Origin: a bacterium
GTDB taxonomy: Bacteria; SZUA-182; SZUA-191
DNA: 7,017 bases
Direction of reading: 5' to 3'
Assembly (NCBI GenBank): GCA_003230535.1
Contig: QIEW01000083.1
Coordinates: 1 to 7,017 of the forward strand
Of the stretch, positions 1 to 5,734 are shown piece after piece (within the stretch, counting starts at the first letter, position 1; every line of letters begins with the position of its first letter). Both the position numbers and the translations under genes were made by a program. The notes beneath the pieces are model-generated. The model was not told the DNA's origin, did no database searches, and worked only from the letters and a program-made list of their open reading frames with translations.

Positions 1-145
1 TTTCTCGGCTTCCCTCTCCCTGTTTTACACCGCTATTTTGGGTTACTCTGAAACACTATACTACCCATAATCAAGATACAAGGAATTTCCTGGTTTAGGT
101 CCAATGCAGTTCACTTAAGGACATATGCCCTTTGTCATTTATGTG
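1..145. other. left-edge spacer, no supported gene
   Basis: I see no supported gene here. All three forward frames stop early (for example TGA at 49-51 and TAA near 65). The first 16-30 codons could be the tail of an upstream gene, but no frame gives a recognisable peptide. No terminator-like hairpin with a T-run is visible before the repeat cluster starting at 146. Confidence 0.5.
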
Positions 146-266
146 CTGTCGGGTTCTCAAACCCGACAGGCTGAATGAGCGGCAGGTTTCCTGAACCTGC
201 CACCACCTAAAAAACCGCAGTCAGGTCTGAGTACCTGACTGCACAAAGTCCGCACCGTCAGGTGCG
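146..266. repeat. tandem cluster of four short hairpins
   Basis: Four different palindromes follow one another in 121 bp. Each has a short perfect stem and a 4-6 nt loop. They are 146-155/160-169 (10 bp, core CTGTCGGGTT), 181-188/194-201 (8 bp, GGCAGGTT), 217-226/233-242 (10 bp, GCAGTCAGGT) and 251-256/261-266 (6 bp, CGCACC). None is followed by a T-run, so they do not look like intrinsic terminators. The shared architecture and the recurring CAGGT/ACCTG core suggest a REP-like family of dispersed palindromic repeats. A related cluster lies at 3088-3238. Possible roles (transcript stabilisation, mobile repeat, protein binding) are inference. Confidence 0.75.
212..247 (+). repeat. dispersed hairpin repeat, copy 1 (36 nt)
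   Basis: This 36-nt unit contains the third hairpin of the cluster plus conserved flanks: AAACCG before the stem and GCACAAA after it. The same unit recurs at 3207-3244 in the same orientation. The two copies differ only by a one-base insertion before the stem and a one-base insertion in the loop. Identity outside the stem shows that the copies are related by descent and are not just similar palindromes. Confidence 0.8.
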
Positions 267-303
267 CTAATTTACTTTAGTTAAATAAAAATCTCTCCGA
301 AGC

Positions 304-332
304 TTGAGTTTATAATATAAATTAAGTACAAT
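304..332 (+). promoter_or_regulatory. candidate sigma70-type promoter for the kinase operon
   Basis: TTGAGT (304-309) and TACAAT (327-332) are separated by exactly 17 bp, matching the -35/-10 consensus at 4/6 and 5/6 positions. The surroundings are very AT-rich. Transcription would begin near 339 and give a leader of about 260 nt that includes the 80-bp inverted repeat before the kinase start. The remainder of 267-475 shows no gene. AT-rich sequence produces chance matches, so this is only a candidate. Confidence 0.35.
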
Positions 333-475
333 ATATTATTCTGGGGTATTTTCGCTAAATATAAAAATTAACAGCAACCTAAAGCAATGTTTCAAAATCA
401 ATTGGCAAAGCTCAAATTGGGTTTAGCCGGGCTCATTAATGATATATTATTAAAGGTGATGGTTTCGTAAAAAGT

Positions 476-555
476 TGTCATTACAGCGAAAGCGGGAATC
501 CATCCTGATTTTAACTATCTTAAAATACTGGATTCCCGTTTGCACGGGAATGACA
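476..555. repeat. 80-bp inverted-repeat element with two dRS3-like palindromes (MITE-like)
   Basis: The two 27-bp ends, 476-502 and 529-555, are inverted repeats matching at 22 of 27 positions. They start with TGTCATT and end with GGGAATCCA, and 26 bp of AT-rich sequence separates them. Each arm is itself a palindrome. The right arm contains ATTCCC-N8-GGGAAT (532-551), exactly the pattern called dRS3 in Neisseria, with an 8-bp stem and TTGC loop. The left arm is a decayed copy (ATTACA-N8-GGGAAT, 480-499). Related palindromes are widespread in bacterial genomes. The element ends 41 bp before the kinase start, so it probably lies in the transcribed leader. Confidence 0.75.
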
Positions 556-583
556 TAAATATATGTTTTCTAACAGTTCATTA

Positions 584-590
584 AAGGTGG
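584..590 (+). promoter_or_regulatory. ribosome binding site of the kinase gene
   Basis: AAGGTGG lies 6 nt before the ATG at 597 and supports that start. The longer word ATTAAAGGTG (580-589) also occurs at 449-458, on the other side of the 80-bp inverted-repeat element. Confidence 0.6.
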
Positions 591-596
591 TTTATT

Positions 597-2222
597 ATGA
601 ATGAGGAACTGCTAATTCTGGCCGAGTTCTTAAAGCAACAACAGCCCGAAATTGTTGCCCAGTGGATGGATAGTATCTCTAAAGTAAAGCCGCCTTCCTC
701 GCCCAGGGAGATGTTTTCCCCCTCCTTCGGCAAGTCAGCCTTGCCCAGCGTAATCAAATATCTTCTTCAGCACGAGGATGAGCTGGAGTGGTTAAAAGAA
801 ACTCTCCAACCGGGATATATTGCCAGCATCCCTTTTCCTTCCTTAATCCGGAGTCAGTTCATAATCCGAGACCTGATTATCCAAAAATTAAAGGAATTCC
901 AATTTAGAGAGAGTTGGCAGCCCGAGCAATTGGAAGCCTTTATCAGCCTGGTAACCCAGGCGGTAGACCAACAAGTCCTAAAAACAGCCGAATTATACAT
1001 CACAGCCCTGTCCCAAGAGCTGGAAGAATTTGGCAAAAAATATAAACCTTTAGCGGAATGGCTTCCGGCAATGCTTTACAGTTATAGCCTTACCGAGGGG
1101 TTCACTTTTGTGAGTCGGGCGGTGGAGCGGCTCCTAGGGATTAGCCCGAAAGACCTCTACAGCAAGGGGATGGAAGCTTGGGCCGCCTTTATTCATCCTG
1201 AAGATGAACCGGTGATGCGCCTTAGATTGGAAACGCAGCTCCAGGAAAAGGTAGAAGCGGAATACGAATACCGGATATTTCACAAAAACAAAAGAGATAT
1301 AATCTATGTTATCCACCGCTCTATTCCCGTGTTGGGAGCTGATGGGGAGTTAATCTGCATTGAAGGCCTGATTATGGACATTACGCATCAGAAAAAGATG
1401 GAACATCAGCTTCGCATGCGAAACAAACAGTTAGAATATATCACCGAAGAACTCAGACGCGCTAATTTACGCCTAATGCAAATTGATCGTCGCAAATCAG
1501 AACTGGTAAATATTGTGGCCCATGATCTGCGGAACCCCTTAAACTCTATCCGCTTGTTTACAGAATTACTGCTCTTATATAAGAACACGCCGGAGGAATA
1601 TGAAGAATTCCTCCATAAGATTGATAGCGAAAGCCTCCGGTTAACCAACCTAATTGATAATTTCCTGGATATTGAAAAGATCGAATCGGGACTTGCTTCG
1701 CGTAAAAATGAACTTGTCAAACTAGAGGAGGTTATCCAACACTTTTTGTCTATGTACCATTGGGAAGCGGAGCAAAGGAAGATCGCTATTTCAGTAAAAT
1801 ATGCAAATCCAATCCCTGCCATACGAGGTGACAAGCATCGGATCGAGCAGATTTTCTCCAACCTTCTCTCGAATGCGTTAAAGTGTACTCCTGATAACGG
1901 CAAAATAAGCGTCAACCTGCGTCTGGTGGAAGGAACCCGGAAGACGGATCCCCATCAATCGGAAGTAGTCCTGACACAGCCCAAGCATGTTAAAGTAGCT
2001 GTCAAGAATACCGGACCGGGGATTAATAAAAAATTTCATCAAAAGATTTTTGAAAAGTTTTTCCAGATTGATGAAACAGTCGGTCACCAGCAATCCGGGA
2101 CAGGTCTGGGTTTAGCTATCGCCAAACAAATGACGGAATACCATGGGGGCCGCATTTGGGTGGAATCGGAGGAGGGGAAAGGGACAACATTCATCTTTAC
2201 CTTACCCGTTGAGGAGGAATAA
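597..2222 (+). CDS. soluble PAS-domain sensor histidine kinase
   Basis: This is an orthodox, cytosolic sensor histidine kinase of 541 residues with no membrane segment. Residues 1-145 are helical and resemble the RsbRD N-terminal sensor domain of stress regulators (a pattern judgement). Residues about 150-265 form a PAS/PAC domain ending in the usual D-I-T motif. A coiled coil (265-300) leads to a HisKA domain with phospho-acceptor His309 in VAHDLRNPL. The ATPase domain has an N box (N422, N426), a G1 box NTGPGI (471-476) and a G2 box GTGLGL (501-506). The usual G1 Asp is Asn471, a variant seen in other active kinases. An insertion of about 15-20 residues (roughly 443-462) precedes the G1 box. 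There is no receiver domain and no adjacent response regulator, so the partner is unknown. The downstream exported protein starts 5 bp after the stop, indicating an operon. Kinase identity is very secure; the signal sensed is unknown. Confidence 0.95.
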   Translation: MNEELLILAEFLKQQQPEIVAQWMDSISKVKPPSSPREMFSPSFGKSALPSVIKYLLQHEDELEWLKETLQPGYIASIPFPSLIRSQFIIRDLIIQKLKEFQFRESWQPEQLEAFISLVTQAVDQQVLKTAELYITALSQELEEFGKKYKPLAEWLPAMLYSYSLTEGFTFVSRAVERLLGISPKDLYSKGMEAWAAFIHPEDEPVMRLRLETQLQEKVEAEYEYRIFHKNKRDIIYVIHRSIPVLGADGELICIEGLIMDITHQKKMEHQLRMRNKQLEYITEELRRANLRLMQIDRRKSELVNIVAHDLRNPLNSIRLFTELLLLYKNTPEEYEEFLHKIDSESLRLTNLIDNFLDIEKIESGLASRKNELVKLEEVIQHFLSMYHWEAEQRKIAISVKYANPIPAIRGDKHRIEQIFSNLLSNALKCTPDNGKISVNLRLVEGTRKTDPHQSEVVLTQPKHVKVAVKNTGPGINKKFHQKIFEKFFQIDETVGHQQSGTGLGLAIAKQMTEYHGGRIWVESEEGKGTTFIFTLPVEEE

Positions 2223-2227
2223 GTTTC

Positions 2228-3085
2228 ATGTCCGGGAAAAGGAAGTATTCGGGAGCCTTCCACGCCTGGAATTTGGTAATTTACGGTCTTCTGGCGGGAG
2301 TTTCCAGCCTGTGGGCGCTCCCGACAGATGCAGGACACCTGCCTGCCTCCAACCAAGTATTCAAGTCTCGCCGGCAATCCAATTCATTCCAGCCCGGTAA
2401 AGTATGGGGGAAATACAGGACCGTATCGCTCTCTTTTAAGAATGGGGCTACAGATCGGGAACCCTTAATATTAATCATCCTGGAGGCATTGAAAAATAAG
2501 ATACAGGAAAAGGGTTACGAATGTTTACCTCATGGCGCTTCCGCTGATCTTATGGGAGAGGTAAAATATAAGCTGCTATCTTCTTCAGATAAAAGGTCTA
2601 TAAATTTATCAATCAAAATTAGCTTTTATGAAACGACACAACATAAGAAGTATTGGGGCAATACCAGTTTCAGCAGTCGAACCATATTTGGCGATCTCCA
2701 ACCGCTAGTAAAAGATGCTGTAGAAGAACTGCTCCGGAGGTTTCCTTACTCTTCTTTCCTGGGAGGGGTAGGAATTCTGGTGGGGTTGGATTTGAGAGTG
2801 GACGGCTTTACCGCTAATTCTCCCGCCAGAGATACCGGGATAGAAAAAGGAGACCGAATTATCAGAGTAGGGGGGAAGAAAATCCGTACCCAGAACGATT
2901 GTGTTCGATTGCTCCGGGGAATGAGCGACACCCCTATTGGCATCACGGTAATACGAGATGAAGAGGAGCTTCACTTTCAATTGAAACGGATACCGTTAAA
3001 TCGGGTTCTGAAGGGATCTGGAAAATCCTCATCTCCATATAAACCCATTACGCATGAAGAGTTCCTCAGAAGAATGGCCGAGTAA
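2228..3085 (+). CDS. exported DUF4136-like / PDZ-domain protein
   Basis: This 285-residue protein starts with a basic stretch and a hydrophobic segment (about 13-30), read as a signal peptide; cleavage near Ala35 (T-D-A) is possible. There is no lipobox Cys. Residues about 60-172 follow the pattern of DUF4136-like envelope domains: a beta strand, a helix ending K-G-Y, an A-D-L strand start, alternating strands, and a final helix ending R-F-P. That assignment is by pattern only. Residues 179-254 are a clear PDZ domain with GGVGILVG, then the N-S-P-A motif and G-I-E-K-G-D-R-I. It resembles the PDZ domain of CtpA-type tail-specific proteases, but no protease domain is present, so it is a binding module. 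GGAGG (2213-2217), inside the last codons of the kinase gene, is 10 nt before the ATG, suggesting translational coupling. The product probably acts in the periplasm or on the outer face of the membrane. Ligand and function are unknown. Confidence 0.85.
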   Translation: MSGKRKYSGAFHAWNLVIYGLLAGVSSLWALPTDAGHLPASNQVFKSRRQSNSFQPGKVWGKYRTVSLSFKNGATDREPLILIILEALKNKIQEKGYECLPHGASADLMGEVKYKLLSSSDKRSINLSIKISFYETTQHKKYWGNTSFSSRTIFGDLQPLVKDAVEELLRRFPYSSFLGGVGILVGLDLRVDGFTANSPARDTGIEKGDRIIRVGGKKIRTQNDCVRLLRGMSDTPIGITVIRDEEELHFQLKRIPLNRVLKGSGKSSSPYKPITHEEFLRRMAE

Positions 3086-3087
3086 GC

Positions 3088-3238
3088 TGCGCACATGGCG
3101 CACCTAATACTTAGGGACTTGGAAATATCCAATATACCGTTTTAGGATGAAAAGTAATGTTTTACCTCCTTCTGTGGTGTCAGATTCAGGAAATCTGACA
3201 CTTCTTAAACCGCCAGTCAGGTCTTGAGTACCTGACTG
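3088..3238. repeat. second hairpin cluster, between the PDZ gene and the DUF262 gene
   Basis: Three hairpins occupy this spacer. 3088-3092/3098-3102 is weak (TGCGC, 5 bp, 5-nt loop). 3177-3186/3192-3201 is a perfect 10-bp stem (GTGTCAGATT) with a 5-nt loop. 3214-3222/3230-3238 is a 9-bp stem (CAGTCAGGT) with a 7-nt loop. The last belongs to the repeat shared with 212-247. As in the first cluster there is no T-run after the stems, so termination is not the obvious role. The last stem ends 8 nt before the ribosome binding site of the next gene. Confidence 0.7.
3119..3148 (+). promoter_or_regulatory. weak candidate promoter for the DUF262 gene
   Basis: TTGGAA (3119-3124) and TAGGAT (3143-3148) are 18 bp apart, and each matches the sigma70 consensus at 4 of 6 positions. 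The transcript would carry both strong hairpins at 3177-3238 in its leader. The match is weak. Confidence 0.2.
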
Positions 3239-3244
3239 CACAAA
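3207..3244 (+). repeat. dispersed hairpin repeat, copy 2 (38 nt)
   Basis: This is the second copy of the unit at 212-247, in the same orientation. It has an extra C before the stem and an extra T in the loop, and it keeps both AAACCG and the trailing GCACAAA. It abuts the start region of the DUF262 gene, with the ribosome binding site GGAG at 3247-3250. Confidence 0.8.
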
Positions 3245-3255
3245 ACGGAGAAGAG

Positions 3256-4947
3256 ATGCAGACTGGAAAATCCACAGTAAAAGATATATTTGACGGTACA
3301 CGGATATTTAATGTGCCAGTGTATCAGAGAGCGTATTCATGGGAAAAGGAAGATAACCTGAGAGAATTCTTGTCCGATATTGTAAATCAGCATCCAGACC
3401 GTAGTTATTTTTTAGGTTCTTTCTTGTTTCACATTAAGGGGGATAGAAATGAATTCAGAGTTATTGACATAGTTGATGGACAGCAAAGGCTCACTACTTT
3501 TGTGATATTTATAAACATTCTCATTCAGAAATTAATTGCAAGGTCATCGAATTTAGTGTCAGAGAGAACAAAAAGAATTTTTGTGAAAGATGATGATGTT
3601 TTCAAATTGGAAACATCCAATGAAGATAGTGCCTTTCTGCATAACGTTGTGCTTAGTCAGACTGAAGCACAAGACGTAAACATTAACACACCATCTCAAC
3701 AATTGCTTCTTGAAGCTAAAAAGTTTTTCACGAAGGAATTAGACAAATATGACTTAACCATTCTTGAAAAAATATACACCACATCCACGAATGCGGATGT
3801 TTTATTGTATGTTGTAGATAAGATAAATACTGCTACACAAATATTTGAGCTTTTAAATGATAGAGGAAGAAAACTGACAGATTTAGAAGCTATCAAAAGT
3901 TTCTTGATGTACAATACGGGTCTTGTTTCAGGCAATCCCGATCAAATTATAAAAAACATACAAACAGATTTCGCTGAAATTTACAGGACGATAGAAAAAT
4001 ATGAAATAGATGATAGAGTCGTATTACGCTACCATACAATTGCTTTTGAAGGGTGCCCGGCAGATTACCAGGAAAAGCCAAAAGAGTTTACAAAAAACAA
4101 AATAACCAAGCTTGTTAATAGTGAAGATTCAAAAAAGGCTGCTATAAATGAAATACAAGATTATTCCACAAGGTTAAAAAATAGCTTTGTCATCTACTCA
4201 CAAATCCAAGAGGATAAATATAAAGAATATGAGCTATCCCAATTATTTATGATTGGGAGGATTGCTCCGTATTATCCCGTACTCATGCGGATTTACAAAG
4301 AACAAAGAGATAAATTCAATCACTTGGTAAACCTAATAAATCGGTTCACTTTCAGAGCTTCATTGGTTAACTTGCGTAGCAATGGTGAAAGTTACTTATA
4401 CACCGCATTGAGAAATAATGAAGATGTAATAACATTGGTCGATAGTTTTACCTCTGATAACTGGTGGAAGATTAATCACAGGGCAATAGAAGCAATTGAA
4501 TATGAAAACTATTATGAATGGCTAAGTAAAAACATTGTGCGATACATATTATTTTCTTATGAAAACCTGTTGCGGAAGGCAAAAGGCTTCCCGCTCTTGA
4601 GCATGAAAGAATATTTTACGGATATTGATCGTGAAAAATTGAGCATTGAACATATATCTGCGAAACGTGCAAAAAATGTCGAATATGATGACGAATTTAA
4701 CGAGAAGTATATGCACAACATTGGCAATCTTGTAATTGATTACGCTGCCTCGAACACAAGCAAGGGAAACAAAAACACTAAAGATAAATTGCAAGCCTTC
4801 AATTTAGCACCATTGATGTCACAGAACGAAATAGATGAGGTTGATTGCGATTGGGAAAATGTTGATAGTATAAAATTGTTTATAAAGGAACGAGAAAAAA
4901 AATTAAAAACATTTATAAAAAATCAGTTTCAATTAAATGATACCTAA
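3256..4947 (+). CDS. DUF262 + DUF1524 (HNH) protein, GmrSD-like type IV restriction endonuclease
   Basis: The 563-residue protein has the two-domain plan of single-chain GmrSD enzymes, which cut modified phage DNA using NTP hydrolysis. The DUF262 half carries VPVYQRAYSW (20-29), the key VDGQQRLTT motif (73-81) and F-E-L-L-N-D-R-G followed by L-T-D-L-E-A-I-K (197-214). The C-terminal DUF1524/HNH half has I-E-H-I (464-467, with His466), I-G-N-L (489-492), N500 and K511. Two features deviate from the family: the usual Pro of H-I-x-P is Ala469, and the Trp often found between His and G-N-L is absent. Nuclease activity is therefore likely but not certain. GGAG (3247-3250) is 5 nt before the ATG. 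Its AT-richness and isolation suggest horizontal transfer as a one-gene defence unit. The substrate modification cannot be told from sequence. Confidence 0.9.
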   Translation: MQTGKSTVKDIFDGTRIFNVPVYQRAYSWEKEDNLREFLSDIVNQHPDRSYFLGSFLFHIKGDRNEFRVIDIVDGQQRLTTFVIFINILIQKLIARSSNLVSERTKRIFVKDDDVFKLETSNEDSAFLHNVVLSQTEAQDVNINTPSQQLLLEAKKFFTKELDKYDLTILEKIYTTSTNADVLLYVVDKINTATQIFELLNDRGRKLTDLEAIKSFLMYNTGLVSGNPDQIIKNIQTDFAEIYRTIEKYEIDDRVVLRYHTIAFEGCPADYQEKPKEFTKNKITKLVNSEDSKKAAINEIQDYSTRLKNSFVIYSQIQEDKYKEYELSQLFMIGRIAPYYPVLMRIYKEQRDKFNHLVNLINRFTFRASLVNLRSNGESYLYTALRNNEDVITLVDSFTSDNWWKINHRAIEAIEYENYYEWLSKNIVRYILFSYENLLRKAKGFPLLSMKEYFTDIDREKLSIEHISAKRAKNVEYDDEFNEKYMHNIGNLVIDYAASNTSKGNKNTKDKLQAFNLAPLMSQNEIDEVDCDWENVDSIKLFIKEREKKLKTFIKNQFQLNDT

Positions 4948-4956
4948 AAATTGCAA

Positions 4957-4977
4957 GCGGCCTTCATTGCCGCCTTT
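4957..4977 (+). terminator. weak terminator-like hairpin after the DUF262 gene
   Basis: GCGGC (4957-4961) and GCCGC (4969-4973) form a 5-bp GC stem with a 7-nt loop, 9 bp after the stop codon, followed by CTTT. The stem and T-run are short. The hairpin may instead be a chance feature of the decayed gene that begins around here. Confidence 0.3.
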
Positions 4978-4984
4978 GATCTTA

Positions 4985-5212
4985 TCTCCATGACCCATAA
5001 GGCAAGGACGATATGGCGGTGATGGTGAACCATTGGTTTGGGCAATGAGAAATAGTTGGGGTATGGTTAAGATGCAGATAATGTGTGGCCTTACCTCACA
5101 TTACCCGCCTTCCCTTCAGGGTCGGTTGCCGAGAGTTGTTCCGGCAGAGGATGTATCCTCTAGACAAACCCGTTGGAGGATTGCCGAAACAGGACACTAT
5201 GGATATACTTAG
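4985..5212 (+). pseudogene. decayed fragment of a papain-family (C1) cysteine peptidase gene
   Basis: One frame is open from 4994 to the TAG at 5210-5212. It reads Y-G-G-D-G-E (5012-5029), then W-A-M-R-N-S-W-G (5039-5062), V-K-M-Q (5066-5077) and M-C-G-L-T-S-H-Y-P (5081-5107). In order and content this matches the C-terminal part of papain-like peptidases: G-Y-G before the active-site Asn, W-x-x-K/R-N-S-W-G, a G-Y-x-K-M strand, then C-G-I ... Y-P. The usual x-x-W-G-x-x-G-Y block after N-S-W-G is deleted. In another frame, T-H-K-A (4993-5004) fits the T/N-H-A-V motif of the catalytic His, 5 nt too close to the Tyr codon, which implies a frameshift. No N-terminal Q-x-C-G-S-C-W motif is found nearby. 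The left boundary is uncertain, and the DUF262 gene ends just before it. Confidence 0.55.
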
Positions 5213-5215
5213 GGG
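5211..5215 (+). promoter_or_regulatory. ribosome binding site of the first small gene
   Basis: AGGGG lies 8 nt before the ATG at 5224 and supports that start over the out-of-frame ATG at 5199, which opens only a 21-codon frame. Confidence 0.5.
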
Positions 5216-5223
5216 TATAGCTT

Positions 5224-5427
5224 ATGGTAAAAACCCGGAAACAACAGTTGCAAATTCAACTTAAAGATGGACACCGGATTAAGGGATGGGTGGATCTCTC
5301 CGAGCACTCCCGGATCGTAGATATAATAAATACTAAGGCGGAAATAGAGCCGTTTATGAAGATAAATGAAGCGGTGGTGTTTCCTCCCCGGGGAAATACC
5401 CCGCAGGCTCAGGTTCCTGCTGGTTAA
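5224..5427 (+). CDS. small conserved-type protein, paralogue of the 5735-6016 product
   Basis: I do not recognise a function for this 67-residue protein. It has no signal peptide, membrane segment or Cys. Residues 9-50 alternate like small beta strands: I-Q-L-K-D-G-H-R-I-K-G, then R30, D33, N36 and P43-F44. It aligns without gaps (offset 7) to residues 18-57 of the downstream 93-residue protein. Identical positions are I11, L13, G16, I19, G21, R30, D33, N36, P43, F44 and A50, 11 of 40. It lacks the C-terminal strand pair of the longer protein and ends in a Pro/Gly/Gln tail. The good ribosome binding site and the conservation between the two proteins argue that it is a real gene. Its neighbours are the peptidase remnant upstream and the paralogue 307 bp downstream. 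Confidence 0.75.
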   Translation: MVKTRKQQLQIQLKDGHRIKGWVDLSEHSRIVDIINTKAEIEPFMKINEAVVFPPRGNTPQAQVPAG

Positions 5428-5452
5428 TAAAAATTTCATCCTAGATTGTCAA

Positions 5453-5467
5453 CCCGAATAATTCGGG
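5453..5467. repeat. short palindrome after the first small gene
   Basis: CCCGAAT (5453-5459) and ATTCGGG (5461-5467) form a perfect 15-bp palindrome around one central base, 26 bp after the stop codon. It could fold only with a small loop. It may be an operator-like site or part of the 3' end of the transcript; the sequence does not decide. Confidence 0.4.
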
Positions 5468-5479
5468 ATCATAAACGCG

Positions 5480-5511
5480 CTCCCGTTGGTCGCTTCCATA
5501 GCGGGAGTTTT
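5480..5511 (+). terminator. probable intrinsic terminator of the first small gene
   Basis: CTCCCG (5480-5485) pairs with CGGGAG (5502-5507). G-T pairs extend the stem on both sides, the loop is about 16 nt, and TTTTC follows at 5508. Position and orientation suit the end of the small-gene transcript. The large loop and short T-run keep confidence moderate. Confidence 0.45.
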
Positions 5512-5734
5512 CGGTGATTTATATGAAAATTTTGTTTTTTGGCCGTTATTTTGTAAGTAGCTGTATTCAAATAACAGCATCAATATTTGCCTTGAATTTA
5601 TGAATAATCCGGGCTAAATAACTTTAAATGAGCAAAAGTTACTGTTAGGTTTGATTTCACCGCAAAAATCCTTAATCTGTTTTTAAAAAATGGCGGCGGA
5701 TACTATCCGCTAAGAATAGAAAGGCTCAGCGCTT
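5512..5734. other. spacer between the two small genes
   Basis: This is the rest of the 307-bp gap. It is AT-rich and has no open frame worth calling. A weak promoter-like pair, TTGAAT (5592-5597) and TAAATA (5615-5620), has 17-bp spacing, but the -10 match is poor. A palindrome at 5696-5710 is listed separately. GAAAGG (5719-5724) is the likely ribosome binding site of the next gene. Confidence 0.4.
5696..5710. promoter_or_regulatory. 15-bp operator-like palindrome before the second small gene
   Basis: GCGGATA (5696-5702) and TATCCGC (5704-5710) are perfect inverted repeats around a single C, ending 24 bp before the ATG. The short centre suits a dimeric repressor site better than a hairpin, although a 5-bp stem with a 5-nt loop is also possible. 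No regulator gene is visible in the window. Confidence 0.4.

Noticed and set aside
146-266. Hairpin cluster as a CRISPR array
   Set aside because: The four palindromes differ in sequence, with no constant direct repeat, no uniform spacers and no cas genes in the window.
1406-1915. Long open frame on the minus strand (169 codons) inside the kinase gene
   Set aside because: It lies wholly within the HisKA/ATPase region of a well-supported gene and its translation has no recognisable domain, so it is a shadow frame.
2143-2400. Forward open frame bridging the end of the kinase gene and the start of the PDZ gene
   Set aside because: It overlaps two supported genes in another frame, is rich in Arg and Pro with no motif, and has no ribosome binding site of its own worth noting.
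3104-3301. Minus-strand frame across the second hairpin cluster, with AAGGAGGT-like sequence on that strand near 3163-3170
   Set aside because: The frame reads through the palindromic repeats and into the DUF262 start and encodes nothing recognisable. The ribosome-binding-like word is not placed before its start codon.
5199-5264. 21-codon open frame starting at ATG 5199
   Set aside because: The nearest purine-rich site (GGAGGA, 5175-5180) is 18 nt upstream, too far, and the frame conflicts with the supported start at 5224.
421-5620. Possible inverted copies of a TTTAGCC-GG...ATT word at 422-442 (+) and 5594-5618 (-)
   Set aside because: The match needs a gap and covers only about 20 mostly AT-rich bases, too weak to call a repeat without a genome-wide search.
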